64,000 nt of DNA from positions 43,530 through 107,529 of the forward strand of contig JAFTZQ010000016.1 of NCBI GenBank assembly GCA_017464475.1, given 5' to 3'. The position numbers and the translations under genes are program-made. Source of the stretch: Paludibacteraceae bacterium (GTDB lineage Bacteria > Bacteroidota > Bacteroidia > Bacteroidales > Paludibacteraceae). This document shows positions 17,593 to 26,255 of this stretch, in pieces (the first letter of the stretch is position 1; each line of letters starts with the position of its first letter). Below the pieces are notes generated by a model. That model saw only the letters and a program-made list of their open reading frames with translations. It was not told the origin of the DNA and did no database searches.

Positions 17593-18585
17593 ATGCAGCA
17601 TAAGTGTTGTAATATTCTCCTTACTCTTGTAATGGTTTTCGCGGGTATAAACGCCATGTCTGCTGAGCCGCTGCGGGTGGTGAGTTATAATGTAGAGAAT
17701 CTTTTCCATCCGAAGCACAACAGCGTCATGACCGACAGCCTGTGGGTGGAGAAAGACGATTGGGAATGGACGCCGGAGGGTGAGCGGCGGTGGAGCTATT
17801 CGCGCTATGAACGGAAGGTCGAATCCATTGCCCGCGTGCTGACCCATATCGGCGAATGGGATGGGGTAGATATAGCGGGTCTGCAGGAGGTGGAGAATGC
17901 CAAATGCCTGCGCAAACTATGCTACACGCTACGGCGGGGCGAGTACGATTTTGTGCATTACGAGAGCCCCGACAGGCGGGGAATAGACGTTGCGCTGATC
18001 TATAAAAAGAGCAGGGTGGATACCATTCGGACGAGAAACCTCACCCCGACCCTCTCCCAAGGAGAGGGAGAATTAATCACCCGCGACATCCTCTATGTCT
18101 GCGCACAGGTGGACAAGAAGGACACTTTGCACCTGTTTGTATGCCATCTGCCTTCCCAGCGCGGCGGAGCGGCAGAGAGCGAATGGAAAAGGACCGCAGT
18201 AAAAGCCGTGCTGCAAACCGCCATCGACAGCGTTTATGCCCTGCATCCGAAAGCGAAAATCATCGTCATGGGCGATATGAATAGTGACGCCCCTTCTGTC
18301 CCCCTGAATGGAGAGGAACTACGGGGTGTGAGGTATCGGGAACCGGTTAATGGAAAAGAGACCGGCACGCATAAATGGCAAGGACGGTGGAGTTGTCTGG
18401 ATCAGTTTTACACTTCGCCGGCTCTGGACAGCCTCAGCACGGTCAATATCTATGATGCAGAATGGATCCAAGAACCGGATGAGAAATATCTCGGTCTCAG
18501 ACCCAAACGCACCTTCAATGGTTTTCGATACCAGAAAGACGGCTTCTCCGACCACCTGCCGATTGTGCTTACAGTTTCGCTTTGA
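17593..18585 (+). CDS. Secreted endonuclease/exonuclease/phosphatase (EEP) family protein
   Basis: A metal-dependent phosphoesterase of the EEP (DNase I-like) fold with an N-terminal signal peptide, so likely periplasmic or secreted. Motifs in order: VVSYNVENLF (Asn metal site), GLQEVEN (catalytic Glu), RRGIDVALIYKK, FVCHLPSQRGG, VMGDMNSD (Asp/Asn pair) and FSDHLPIVL (general base His). It may cleave nucleic acids, phosphodiesters or phosphoinositide-like substrates; the sequence does not decide. Two palindromic elements are inserted in frame: NLTPTLSQGEGEL (18039-18073) and APSVPLNGEELRG (18289-18332). It follows the ATPase by one base, and its 3' end overlaps the convergent TonB receptor gene by 17 bases. 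Confidence 0.88.
   Translation: MQHKCCNILLTLVMVFAGINAMSAEPLRVVSYNVENLFHPKHNSVMTDSLWVEKDDWEWTPEGERRWSYSRYERKVESIARVLTHIGEWDGVDIAGLQEVENAKCLRKLCYTLRRGEYDFVHYESPDRRGIDVALIYKKSRVDTIRTRNLTPTLSQGEGELITRDILYVCAQVDKKDTLHLFVCHLPSQRGGAAESEWKRTAVKAVLQTAIDSVYALHPKAKIIVMGDMNSDAPSVPLNGEELRGVRYREPVNGKETGTHKWQGRWSCLDQFYTSPALDSLSTVNIYDAEWIQEPDEKYLGLRPKRTFNGFRYQKDGFSDHLPIVLTVSL
18039..18073 (+). repeat. Palindromic element in frame inside the EEP gene, site 1
   Basis: ACCCTCTCCC AAG GAGAGGG arms; translated TPTLSQGEGE between a beta strand and the next conserved segment. Confidence 0.85.
18289..18332 (+). repeat. Palindromic element in frame inside the EEP gene, site 2 (degenerate)
   Basis: GCCCCTTCTGTCCCCCTGAA, then TGGAGAGGAACTACGGGGTG. 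It lies directly after the MGDMNSD catalytic motif, translated APSVPLNGEELRGV. Confidence 0.65.
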
Positions 18586-20761
18586 TACTCACTTTCGCCC
18601 AGGCGCCGGGTTGGAGGATACCGCCGTAGTCGTAATAGCGGGTGTTGGTCATGTTGGTACAATCGGCAGAGACGCGCAGGTACTTGTTTTGCCAGAAGAT
18701 TGAACCGTCCAAGAGCCATACCGGCTGATAATCCGCCACAGCTCTTTCGGCGTTATTATACTGCCCTTCACGTTTCTGAAAACGGACGGTCCACGACGCT
18801 CCGAGACCTTTGTAGATCCCATGCTCCAGATGGATCGAAAGCTTATGGCTGAGGTAGTCCAAGTACCGCGAACCGGACTCCTTCAGATTCAAATCCAGAT
18901 ACGTATAAGCATAGTCCACCGAGATACAAGGCCCCTCTCGCTCCCCCCATGAAGGGGGGAAGAAAGATGGAAAACGATAAGCCACAGACAGTTCCACACC
19001 CGTGGCATTCACCTGTTGCTGGTTCTCGGCATGGTAGGGACGCTTGGTGTCGGTCGGCACATACACCCAGTCGATGATATTCTTTCCCCAGCGGTAGTAC
19101 CAGTCGGCGGACAGAGACAGCTTGCCTGCTTTGCCAAAGTCCGGCGTGTATTTATACCCCACGGATAGCAGCCATGCTTCTTCGGGTTTGAGATTTCTAT
19201 TGCCAAGTTGGTTTCCGGCATTATAATAGAGGTCCGTGAAGGTCGGCATGCGTAGCGAACGATTCGCATTGGCATAGAGCGTACCGGCTTTCTCAAAGGT
19301 ATAACCGATGTTCGCACCTCCGCCTAAATGGTGTCCGAACTGCGTGTTATAGGTTCCGTTGATACCGATAGACGCAGCCAGTCCGGCGTAATAGAACGTC
19401 TGCTCGGCATAGTAATTGGCATGAAACCGGTTACCGCCTTTGACCAGATCCAGCACACGCACGTCCGCCAGCGGAAAATCCGCCACATTAGGCACTTGAC
19501 CATTCGGATTGATGGTGTCGCCCAAGTTAGTGGAATGCATGTTCTCGTTCCTTACTCCGACGCCGAAAGAGGTCGTACCAATCCGCGAAGCATAGTGTGC
19601 TTCGACAGCAGCAGAAGCAGTCTGGGCGAAATGGAAATTACCGTACAGCCGCTGGCCTCTATGCCACTCATAGCGGTCGTAGTTAGCGCGATATGCCGCT
19701 TGTACGTCCAGCCGCCATGCACCCCAACGATGGCCGTACTTGGCAGAAGCAAAAGCCGTACGCGTGGCGTCAAACTGATCCTGGCTGCCAAAACCATAAC
19801 CCATTCCGAGTCCTGCATCTTTCCATTGCGCACCGGCTTGCACATCCAGTCCTCTCCAGCGGGTCTGGAAATAGAGGTTGGCTAACTTGAAATCGCTGTT
19901 CTTGCACGCCGTGGCTTCTTTCTCTGTGGGCGAAGGCGCATAGTACCCATCCGCACGACTGTACTCGGCGGAGAGGTTAATAGTGAGCGGTTTAACCCCT
20001 CCCAACCTCCCCTCAAGGGAGGAGGATTTATCAGGAATGGCGAAAGTAGCCGCCACCTCGGGATTGACCAGACCGTTCATACCTGCCGTCAGTTTGAGGC
20101 TGACTTCTGACGGCTGACGGCTGACAGCTTGCTTCGTGACGATATTGATCGCACCGGAGAAAGCGCCGTGCAGGTTCGCCGACGTACCTTGCAGCACTTC
20201 CACGCGCTCGATCAGTTCCGCCGAAACAGGTATGTTGAGCGCATAGTGCCCGGTATGGAAATCCGAGAGCGGCACACCGTTCAGGAGCACCAGCACTTGG
20301 TCGAACGTACCGCCGCGCATGCTGATATCCGCTTGGGCACCGTTCGCGCCGCGCGTTCGCACATCCACCCCGGGCAGATACTGCAAAATATCCGCTACGG
20401 TCTGGATCGGCAAGGCTTCGATCTCGGCATGCGAGACCTGCGTGATCAGACGATAGGCTTCCGAATGAACTTCAGCTTTGTGAGAAACGACCAGCACCTC
20501 CTGAAGACTAAGTTGCTGGGCGGTTAATGGGACGGAATCCTTGGGAACGCCTTCATCGGCTTCCGCGGAAGCTACTCCGGCAAAGAGCAGTAACGCCGAA
20601 ACGGCAATACTCTTTCCGCTCTTGAGCATCTCAAGATCCGTCATGTACGCTGCCACGCGCCCGATCGTCACCTCGCGGTGAACAGAACAGAAAGCGGCAT
20701 ACGCCTTGTGGCTGAACCGACGGAAACGGATTCCTTGTTGTTTTAGAAGATTTTTGAACAT
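18569..20761 (-). CDS. TonB-dependent outer membrane receptor with extended N-terminus (BtuB-like style)
   Basis: A receptor of about 730 residues: signal region, plug (LSLQEVLVVSHKA, PGVDVRTRGANGAQADISMR, GTSANLHGAFSGAINIVTK) and a 22-strand-type barrel ending in KVSIKAKL. It lacks the SusC carboxypeptidase-like domain. The long N-terminal region (FRRFSHKAYAAFCSVHREV) before the hydrophobic signal is a form I associate with Bacteroidales cobalamin-type receptors; the ligand is inference. I prefer the start MFKN at 20761, because the alternative at 20776 arises inside a heptamer repeat. The gene carries two palindromic elements (18931-18962, 19992-20028) and one heptamer array (20101-20129) in frame. 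It is expressed from the minus promoter at 20810-20842. No cobalamin riboswitch fits in the leader of about 45 bases. Confidence 0.88.
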   Translation of the reverse strand: MFKNLLKQQGIRFRRFSHKAYAAFCSVHREVTIGRVAAYMTDLEMLKSGKSIAVSALLLFAGVASAEADEGVPKDSVPLTAQQLSLQEVLVVSHKAEVHSEAYRLITQVSHAEIEALPIQTVADILQYLPGVDVRTRGANGAQADISMRGGTFDQVLVLLNGVPLSDFHTGHYALNIPVSAELIERVEVLQGTSANLHGAFSGAINIVTKQAVSRQPSEVSLKLTAGMNGLVNPEVAATFAIPDKSSSLEGRLGGVKPLTINLSAEYSRADGYYAPSPTEKEATACKNSDFKLANLYFQTRWRGLDVQAGAQWKDAGLGMGYGFGSQDQFDATRTAFASAKYGHRWGAWRLDVQAAYRANYDRYEWHRGQRLYGNFHFAQTASAAVEAHYASRIGTTSFGVGVRNENMHSTNLGDTINPNGQVPNVADFPLADVRVLDLVKGGNRFHANYYAEQTFYYAGLAASIGINGTYNTQFGHHLGGGANIGYTFEKAGTLYANANRSLRMPTFTDLYYNAGNQLGNRNLKPEEAWLLSVGYKYTPDFGKAGKLSLSADWYYRWGKNIIDWVYVPTDTKRPYHAENQQQVNATGVELSVAYRFPSFFPPSWGEREGPCISVDYAYTYLDLNLKESGSRYLDYLSHKLSIHLEHGIYKGLGASWTVRFQKREGQYNNAERAVADYQPVWLLDGSIFWQNKYLRVSADCTNMTNTRYYDYGGILQPGAWAKVSIKAKL
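18931..18962 (-). repeat. Palindromic element in frame inside the TonB receptor, site 1
   Basis: The + strand reads CCCCTCTCGCTCCCCCCATG then AAGGGGGGAAG; the protein reads FPPSWGEREGP, expected in an extracellular or periplasmic turn. Confidence 0.8.
19992..20028 (-). repeat. Palindromic element in frame inside the TonB receptor, site 2
   Basis: AACCTCCCCT CAAGGGAGGAGG on the + strand with a flanking AACCCCTCCC; translated SSSLEGRLGGVKP. Confidence 0.8.
20101..20129 (-). repeat. TCAGCNN heptamer array inside the TonB receptor
   Basis: The + strand reads GACGGCTGACGGCTGACAG, inverse TCAGCCG units; translated AVSRQPSEVS directly after the plug-domain segment INIVTKQ. Confidence 0.75.
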
Positions 20762-20772
20762 AAAATTGATAA

Positions 20773-20802
20773 GCATTCAGCTGTCAGCTATCCGCCTTCA
20801 GC
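20773..20802 (+). repeat. TCAGCNN heptamer array at the receptor start
   Basis: GCATTCAGCTGTCAGCTATC and following CGCCTTCAGC; it creates an extra in-frame ATG for the minus-strand receptor gene. Confidence 0.7.
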
Positions 20803-20809
20803 AAAAAAG

Positions 20810-20842
20810 CGTGCAAAATTACTGCTTTTTTTGCATATTTGC
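20810..20842 (-). promoter_or_regulatory. Promoter of the TonB receptor, minus strand
   Basis: On the minus strand: TTGCAAATATGCAA, then AAAAAGCAGTAATTTTGCAC. It overlaps the plus-strand promoter at 20831-20863. Confidence 0.75.
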
Positions 20843-20863
20843 AAATATTTTCGTACCTTTGCA
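20831..20863 (+). promoter_or_regulatory. Divergent promoter with no evident gene
   Basis: TTGCATATTTGCAA, then TTTTCGTACCTTTGCAGCG. The palindromic TTGCATATTTGCAA is shared with the opposing promoter, so both cannot easily be occupied together. Confidence 0.75.
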
Positions 20864-20933
20864 GCGAATTTACAAAAATCGGTTTCAATCCGAATCATTC
20901 TTCCCTTATTCTCCCGATGACGTCGGCTTAACG

Positions 20934-20973
20934 ACCCACTAATCACCCACTAACCACCCACTAATCACCCACT
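20934..20973 (+). repeat. 11-mer CCCACTAATCA tandem repeat
   Basis: About 3.5 units (ACCCACTAATC, ACCCACTAACC, ACCCACTAATC, ACCCACTCG). The inverse family is at 54007-54047. Confidence 0.8.
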
Positions 20974-21098
20974 CGTACATGCATTTAAGATCGTAAATTC
21001 CTTTATGCGGAGTGGATGTGTATGGTGCGAAAACATGCGCGAGAATAGAAAAGAATGCAAAGCCGAAAAGATTTTTTATACGGAAAATAGGGAAAAAC

Positions 21099-21130
21099 TT
21101 GCATATATCAGAAAAAAGTTGTAACTTTGC
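21099..21130 (+). promoter_or_regulatory. Promoter of the restriction-modification operon
   Basis: TTGCATATATC, then AAAAAAGTTGTAACTTTGCG (-7 box TAACTTTG), 71 bases before the mod start. Confidence 0.8.
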
Positions 21131-21134
21131 GCAC

Positions 21135-21178
21135 TTTTGTGTGCAAAGGTAAAAAACATTTTGTGTGCAAAGGTAAAA
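21135..21178 (+). repeat. Two 20-bp direct repeats in the mod leader
   Basis: TTTTGTGTGCAAAGGTAAAA at 21135-21154 and again at 21159-21178. Each contains GCAAAGGTA, the inverse of the -7 box TACCTTTGC, so either an operator or opposing promoter elements are possible. Confidence 0.8.
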
Positions 21179-21200
21179 GAGAATAGCAAATAAAGACACA

Positions 21201-23123
21201 ATGAACACGATAGAAAACAACGAAATGGAATACTCGCTTACCCCTCAGCAAGAGCGTTTGGACGTACTCAAACGGCTCATGCCAGAGATATTTGACGAAG
21301 GGAAGATTGATTTTGAGAAGCTGAAGGCGACTTTGGGCGAAAACATCACTTTCTCCAATGAACGCTATGTGCTCAACTGGGCAGGCAAGTCCGATGCCTT
21401 CCGTATCATGCAACGCCCGTCCTCGGCTACGTTGGTGCCATGCAAAGAGGAATCCGTTGATTTTGACAGTACGCAGAATATCTTTATTGAGGGGGAGAAC
21501 ATGGAGGTACTCAAAGTGCTCCAGAAGAGTTATTTTGGCAAAGTCAAAATGATTTACATTGACCCGCCGTACAACACGGGCAATGATTCGTTTATCTATC
21601 CGGACAAGTTCTCTGAGTCGAAAGAAGAATACTTAAAGCGCGTAGGCGACAAGGACGAAGAGGGGTATATAACCCGCGAAGGTATGTTCCGCAAGAACAG
21701 CAAAGAGAACGGCCAATATCACAGCAACTGGCTGAATATGATGATGCCACGTTTGTATCTCGCCAAGAACTTGTTGCGGGAAGATGGCGTCATATTCATC
21801 AGTATTGACGATAACGAAGTCCACAATCTCCGTTTGCTCATGAATGAGATATTCGGAGAGGAGAATTTCTTGTCATCTATTGTTTGGGAAAAGCGATATA
21901 CTAGGAGCAATAATTCTAAAACTTTTACGACACTTACAGAAAGCATTCTAGTTTATCGTAAATCAGAAATTGTTTATAACATCAAAGAACCACGTAACGA
22001 AAAAGCTGATTCTATATATTCAAATCCAGATAATGACCCTCGCGGAGTATGGACTAGCGTTTCTTATGTTAACCCTGCTACAAAAGAGCAAAGACCTAAT
22101 TTATCCTATCCTTTATGGAATCCTATCCTTGAAAAAGAAGTAATACATCCTACAAATGCTTGGAAATACGAAAAGGCAAATTATGAACGGCATGTAGCGG
22201 AAAATAGATTGTATTGGGGTAAGAATGGCGAAAATATATATCCACGTCTTAAAAAATTCTTGTCAGAAATGGATGGTGGTATGGTTCCCGTTGATTTATG
22301 GAAACATGAAGACGCTGGTACAACCGACCAAGCCAGTAAAGATTTAGAAGACTTAATGGAAGGTAAATTCTTTGATTTCCCCAAGCCAGTATCATTGATA
22401 AAACGTGCTCTATCATTAATTGTCAATGATGAGGATAGAGATGGTATATACCTTGATTTCTTCGCTGGTAGCGGCACAACAGCTCACGCTGTTATGCAAT
22501 TGAATAAAGAAGATGGAGGGAACCGGCGTTTCATATGTGTCCAATTGCCGGAATTATGTGATCCTAAAAGTGAAGCTTACAAAGCCGGCTACTCCACTAT
22601 TGCTGAAATCAGCAAAGAGCGTATCCGTCGTGCCGGTAACAAATTACGTGCAGAAGTAGAAGCAGAAAAAGCGGAGAAAGCCGGGGAACTGTCTTTTGAT
22701 GATGCAGAGGACAGCTCTATGCCTGATTTTGGATTTAAAGTATTTAAACTTTCAGACAGCAATTTCAAGCAATGGCGCGAGATTCACGGTTCCGACCAAA
22801 CCCAATGGAAACAACAGACCCTTGATTTCCTCAACCCGGTTGCCGCCAATGCCTCTATCGAGAATATGGTGTATGAACTAATGCTGAAGAACGGCAAGAA
22901 TCTGAACAGCACTATTGAGCACAGCCACAATTGCTACAATATCCATTCCGGCGAACTGCTGTTGCTTCTGGAGTCAGTAGATCAAGATACGATAGACTAT
23001 GTTTTGTCCCTGCACCCGCAAAAAGTGATTGCCTTGGATAACCTTTTTTCCGGCAATGACCAACTGAAAACCAACACCGCCCTGCAACTCCGCGACGCAG
23101 GCATCCATTTCAAAACGATATAA
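21201..23123 (+). CDS. mod: Type III restriction-modification DNA methyltransferase (Mod)
   Basis: A 640-residue beta-class N6-adenine methyltransferase. The catalytic motif DPPYNTG is near residue 120 and the SAM-binding motif FFAGSGTT near 419, the order expected for type III Mod; about 300 residues between them form the target-recognition region. SNWLNMMMPRLYLAKNLL and VIFISIDDNEVHNL are further Mod hallmarks. The recognition region (about 21880-22480) is visibly richer in A/T than the flanks, as if exchanged. Mod gives both specificity and protection and is required by Res at 26858. Here, however, two unrelated genes separate mod from res. The operon promoter and two 20-bp repeats precede the ATG at 21201. 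Confidence 0.93.
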   Translation: MNTIENNEMEYSLTPQQERLDVLKRLMPEIFDEGKIDFEKLKATLGENITFSNERYVLNWAGKSDAFRIMQRPSSATLVPCKEESVDFDSTQNIFIEGENMEVLKVLQKSYFGKVKMIYIDPPYNTGNDSFIYPDKFSESKEEYLKRVGDKDEEGYITREGMFRKNSKENGQYHSNWLNMMMPRLYLAKNLLREDGVIFISIDDNEVHNLRLLMNEIFGEENFLSSIVWEKRYTRSNNSKTFTTLTESILVYRKSEIVYNIKEPRNEKADSIYSNPDNDPRGVWTSVSYVNPATKEQRPNLSYPLWNPILEKEVIHPTNAWKYEKANYERHVAENRLYWGKNGENIYPRLKKFLSEMDGGMVPVDLWKHEDAGTTDQASKDLEDLMEGKFFDFPKPVSLIKRALSLIVNDEDRDGIYLDFFAGSGTTAHAVMQLNKEDGGNRRFICVQLPELCDPKSEAYKAGYSTIAEISKERIRRAGNKLRAEVEAEKAEKAGELSFDDAEDSSMPDFGFKVFKLSDSNFKQWREIHGSDQTQWKQQTLDFLNPVAANASIENMVYELMLKNGKNLNSTIEHSHNCYNIHSGELLLLLESVDQDTIDYVLSLHPQKVIALDNLFSGNDQLKTNTALQLRDAGIHFKTI

Positions 23124-23138
23124 AATTAGGAACAGCAT

Positions 23139-26100
23139 ATGAAGACTTATGATTTCAAAGAAGCCTTAGGGCTAAATCGATGCGTTTCGTGTTCTGATGT
23201 GTCCTCATTGCCTGATGACCAAAGAATTGTATGCGAACAAGTGAAAGATTTCGGCATAGATGAAATATACTTTTCTACTGACGAAAACAAATCATATCCA
23301 GCTATCTTTTTAAAAAAAGTATCTCAATTCGACATAGATACACTAAAAGATATTGCTCGAATTCATAAATACATTTGGAATTACCAAAAGGTATTATTCT
23401 TGTATGCCTATAGTGATGTTGAAATAAGAATCTATAATTGCACAGCCAAACCATTCATAGCAAGCAAGGATACTGATTACTGCAAGGAGTTACAGAAAAT
23501 AGAACTGCAAGATGCAACGAGTCAAGATCAAAAGGCGTTATCAAAACTTATAGCAATATTTTCGTCTATAGCCATTGACACTGGTATTGTTTGGACCTTA
23601 CCAGAAGCAATAGAAATACGAAAAAAGATAAATCTACAAAAGAGAGTAGATCGATATTTAGTAGATAGTCTAACGAAAGCGACAAAAGATTTGCAGCAAT
23701 TAGGTCTGACGGATATAACAATCATTCATAAAATAATTTTACGTTCATTGTTCTTGTTATATCTTGAAGACAGAGGAGCGACTGGAAAAGATTTTTATGA
23801 GACAATCAAACCGAATGCTAAGACTTATTTTGATATTCTTGAAGATGTAGAAGCGACATATCGGTTATTTGCTAAATTAGAGGAACAATTTAATGGCAAT
23901 GTATTTTCAGTAGTAGAAGGAGAACAAAAGAATATTGAGCAAAAACATTTAGAGATAATAAGAAAATGCTTTATTAACGGCTACGAAGGAGACGGACAGG
24001 CGGAATTATTTTCTGAATGGCGATTGTTTGATTTTAATATTATCCAAATTGAATTAATAAGTGAGATATACGAGCGGTTTTTAGCGGAAACAGATGAGAA
24101 AAAGAAAAAGAACGCAGGGGCATTTTATACTCCTCCTTCTTTAGTTTCGCTAATTTTGGATGAAGTTCTGCCAATTGGTAAAAAATACACAAATTATAAT
24201 GTCAAAATTTTGGATCCTGCTTGCGGATCTGGTATTTTCCTTGTTGAAAGTTACAAACGTCTGTTAAAGCGTTATGAGAATGCTCATAATGAAAAACTTA
24301 CTGATTTTGAAAAATTGAATAAGATTCTAACGGATAATATTTATGGTATTGAACAAAATGATCAAGCTATTGTTGTAGCTGCATTTAGTTTATATCTGGC
24401 ATTGGTGGATAATTTGGATCCCAAAACTCTATGGTTATCAACTAAACTACCATGTCTGATTAATGATCCAGATCATGTTCCGGAGAAGAAAAAAGGTAAT
24501 AATTTATTTTGCAGAGACACTATTGCCCCAAATGACGAAATTGAGTCGATTCAATTTGATTTGGTCGTAGGTAATCCTCCATTTGGAACAGAGAATAAAT
24601 CAAAAGGAGTTACTCTATCTGCAAATATTAGAAATTATTGCAACAAATATGGCTTTGCAAAAGAAATGGTTCTCCCATTTCTCCATAAGGCGATACAATT
24701 TGCTCCCAAAGGGAAAATTGCTCTTATTTTTAATGCAAAGATATTAACCAATATCAATAGGACATACCAACAATTCCGCAAATGGCTATTCAATGAATGC
24801 TATGTATCAAAAATTTATAATTTCTCTATTTTGAGAAATGCTCCTGTTGATTTTGGAGGTCAATTGTTTGGTTCTGCTATAGGACCAATATGTATTGGTT
24901 TCTATCAGAAAGAACGCCCATCAGATTTCCAAGATAAAATTATATATTATGCACCTAAAACATATATTAAATCAAATATATTAGAAGGGGTTGTAATTGA
25001 TAGTGCTGATGTAAAATATCTGCCAAGAGAGGAATGCAGAAAGACAGATACTAAAATATGGAAAATTGCGATGTGGGGGGGCTATAAAGATGCTGATTTA
25101 ATAGCTCGTTTATCAAAAATGCCTATACTTGCAAATTATCTGACAGTTAATAATATCCATTCAGGTCTTGGCTTACAGTTTATAGATTCTTCAACAAGAA
25201 ATGTGATTATAAACGACGAAGTCCCCAGCGTATATATTAAGCCAGAACATATTAATAGGTATTTATCATACCACTTCAGCAATATAAAAGACGGAATGTC
25301 GTTAAAATCCAAGGTGATATACGACCAACATCCTAATTGGGGAAAAAGGCTGACAATTCATGGGTTTAGACGACTAGGTAATACCTGTACATATAAGGCT
25401 CCGCATATTTTAATAAAGGAAGGACTTCAGAATAATGATATCTGCGCATCATTTATACACGAGGATTGCTCTTTTAACAGTAAAGTTATCGGGCTACAAA
25501 TTAATAATGAACAAATACTAAAAGGGTTAACTTGCTTTTTAAATTCATCATTAGTTCAATACTACATATTTTTATGTTCTCCCTCAATTGGAATTGAACG
25601 AGAAGAAATCAAAATCAATGAGATAAAATCGTTACCGTTCACGCTACAGACAGATGATCTGTATGCCCTTTCAAGCATGTATGATAGTGCCCTTGCAGGA
25701 AAGACAGAATTTGGCGATATAGATATTAAATCTCTTGAAGATGAAGTAAATAAATATATATATGTAAAATACGAAATATCTGATGAAGAAAAGATTTTAA
25801 TCGATGACTTTTGTTCAACAACAAAACAATTGATGATGAAATCTTATAAAGATGCGATGTGGCCTGTAAATAAACAAGACATATTAACATATACCAATAG
25901 ATTATGTGATGAGATAAACCAATTTATGTGCGATAACAACATGAAGGTGTCTGGTATCTATTATACCCCGCAATCTAAATCGCCACTAGCAATTATCAAA
26001 TTGCTCTTTAATGAAAGTACCTCATCTGTTAAACGTTCTATTCAAGATTTTAATTCAGAGTTAAATGTACTTGATAAGTTACTATGGGAAGCAAAAGAAG

Positions 26101-26252
26101 GTAGTATTTATTTTAGAAAGAAAATCACTTACTACCATGAGAACAATATATACATAATACTTCCTAACCAAAAACGTTTTTGGACAGAATCCATGGCCAT
26201 GGAAGAAGCTTCAAAAATCATTATGGAAATCTTAAATATGGAGGAGGATTGA
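23139..26252 (+). CDS. Large N6-adenine DNA methyltransferase with TaqI-like specificity region
   Basis: A 1037-residue class I SAM methyltransferase of the type IIG/Eco57I style. GAFYTPPSLVSLILDEVLP leads into motif I DPACGSGIFLVE (from about residue 360), then LVVGNPPFG (motif IV, near 479). The C-terminal half has a TaqI-like recognition segment (LTCFLNSSLVQYYIF, INEIKSLPF). The N-terminal 160 residues form an alpha/beta domain (VLFLYAYSDVEIRIYNC) without a nuclease motif I can confirm, so cleavage may be supplied in trans. It sits 15 bases after mod and 3 bases before the small nuclease-like gene, and its DNA is clearly more A/T-rich than the surrounding genome, suggesting separate acquisition. 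PglX of BREX is a more distant alternative, but no other BREX gene is present. Confidence 0.85.
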   Translation: MKTYDFKEALGLNRCVSCSDVSSLPDDQRIVCEQVKDFGIDEIYFSTDENKSYPAIFLKKVSQFDIDTLKDIARIHKYIWNYQKVLFLYAYSDVEIRIYNCTAKPFIASKDTDYCKELQKIELQDATSQDQKALSKLIAIFSSIAIDTGIVWTLPEAIEIRKKINLQKRVDRYLVDSLTKATKDLQQLGLTDITIIHKIILRSLFLLYLEDRGATGKDFYETIKPNAKTYFDILEDVEATYRLFAKLEEQFNGNVFSVVEGEQKNIEQKHLEIIRKCFINGYEGDGQAELFSEWRLFDFNIIQIELISEIYERFLAETDEKKKKNAGAFYTPPSLVSLILDEVLPIGKKYTNYNVKILDPACGSGIFLVESYKRLLKRYENAHNEKLTDFEKLNKILTDNIYGIEQNDQAIVVAAFSLYLALVDNLDPKTLWLSTKLPCLINDPDHVPEKKKGNNLFCRDTIAPNDEIESIQFDLVVGNPPFGTENKSKGVTLSANIRNYCNKYGFAKEMVLPFLHKAIQFAPKGKIALIFNAKILTNINRTYQQFRKWLFNECYVSKIYNFSILRNAPVDFGGQLFGSAIGPICIGFYQKERPSDFQDKIIYYAPKTYIKSNILEGVVIDSADVKYLPREECRKTDTKIWKIAMWGGYKDADLIARLSKMPILANYLTVNNIHSGLGLQFIDSSTRNVIINDEVPSVYIKPEHINRYLSYHFSNIKDGMSLKSKVIYDQHPNWGKRLTIHGFRRLGNTCTYKAPHILIKEGLQNNDICASFIHEDCSFNSKVIGLQINNEQILKGLTCFLNSSLVQYYIFLCSPSIGIEREEIKINEIKSLPFTLQTDDLYALSSMYDSALAGKTEFGDIDIKSLEDEVNKYIYVKYEISDEEKILIDDFCSTTKQLMMKSYKDAMWPVNKQDILTYTNRLCDEINQFMCDNNMKVSGIYYTPQSKSPLAIIKLLFNESTSSVKRSIQDFNSELNVLDKLLWEAKEGSIYFRKKITYYHENNIYIILPNQKRFWTESMAMEEASKIIMEILNMEED
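26240..26247 (+). promoter_or_regulatory. Strong Shine-Dalgarno site for the small nuclease-like gene
   Basis: GGAGGAGG lies 8 bases before ATG 26256 and encodes the last residues of the upstream methylase. Strong purine-rich sites like this are rare in the rest of the window, which fits a foreign origin. Confidence 0.6.
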
Positions 26253-26255
26253 TAT

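Larger units (their letters stand above)
20762..21200. other. Spacer between the TonB receptor and the restriction-modification operon
   Basis: Contains a heptamer array (20773-20802), overlapping divergent promoters (20810-20863), CCCACTAATCA 11-mers (20934-20973), the mod promoter (21099-21130) and two 20-bp direct repeats (21135-21178). The plus-strand promoter at 20831 has no gene in the following 240 bases before the mod promoter. Confidence 0.6.

Noticed and set aside
20762-20842. Cobalamin riboswitch before the BtuB-like receptor
   Set aside because: The leader between promoter and start is only about 45 bases and mostly heptamer repeat, too short for this riboswitch.
23139-26252. BREX system based on a PglX-like methylase
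   Set aside because: No PglZ, BrxC, BrxL or other BREX gene is present, and the gene lies between type III mod and res.
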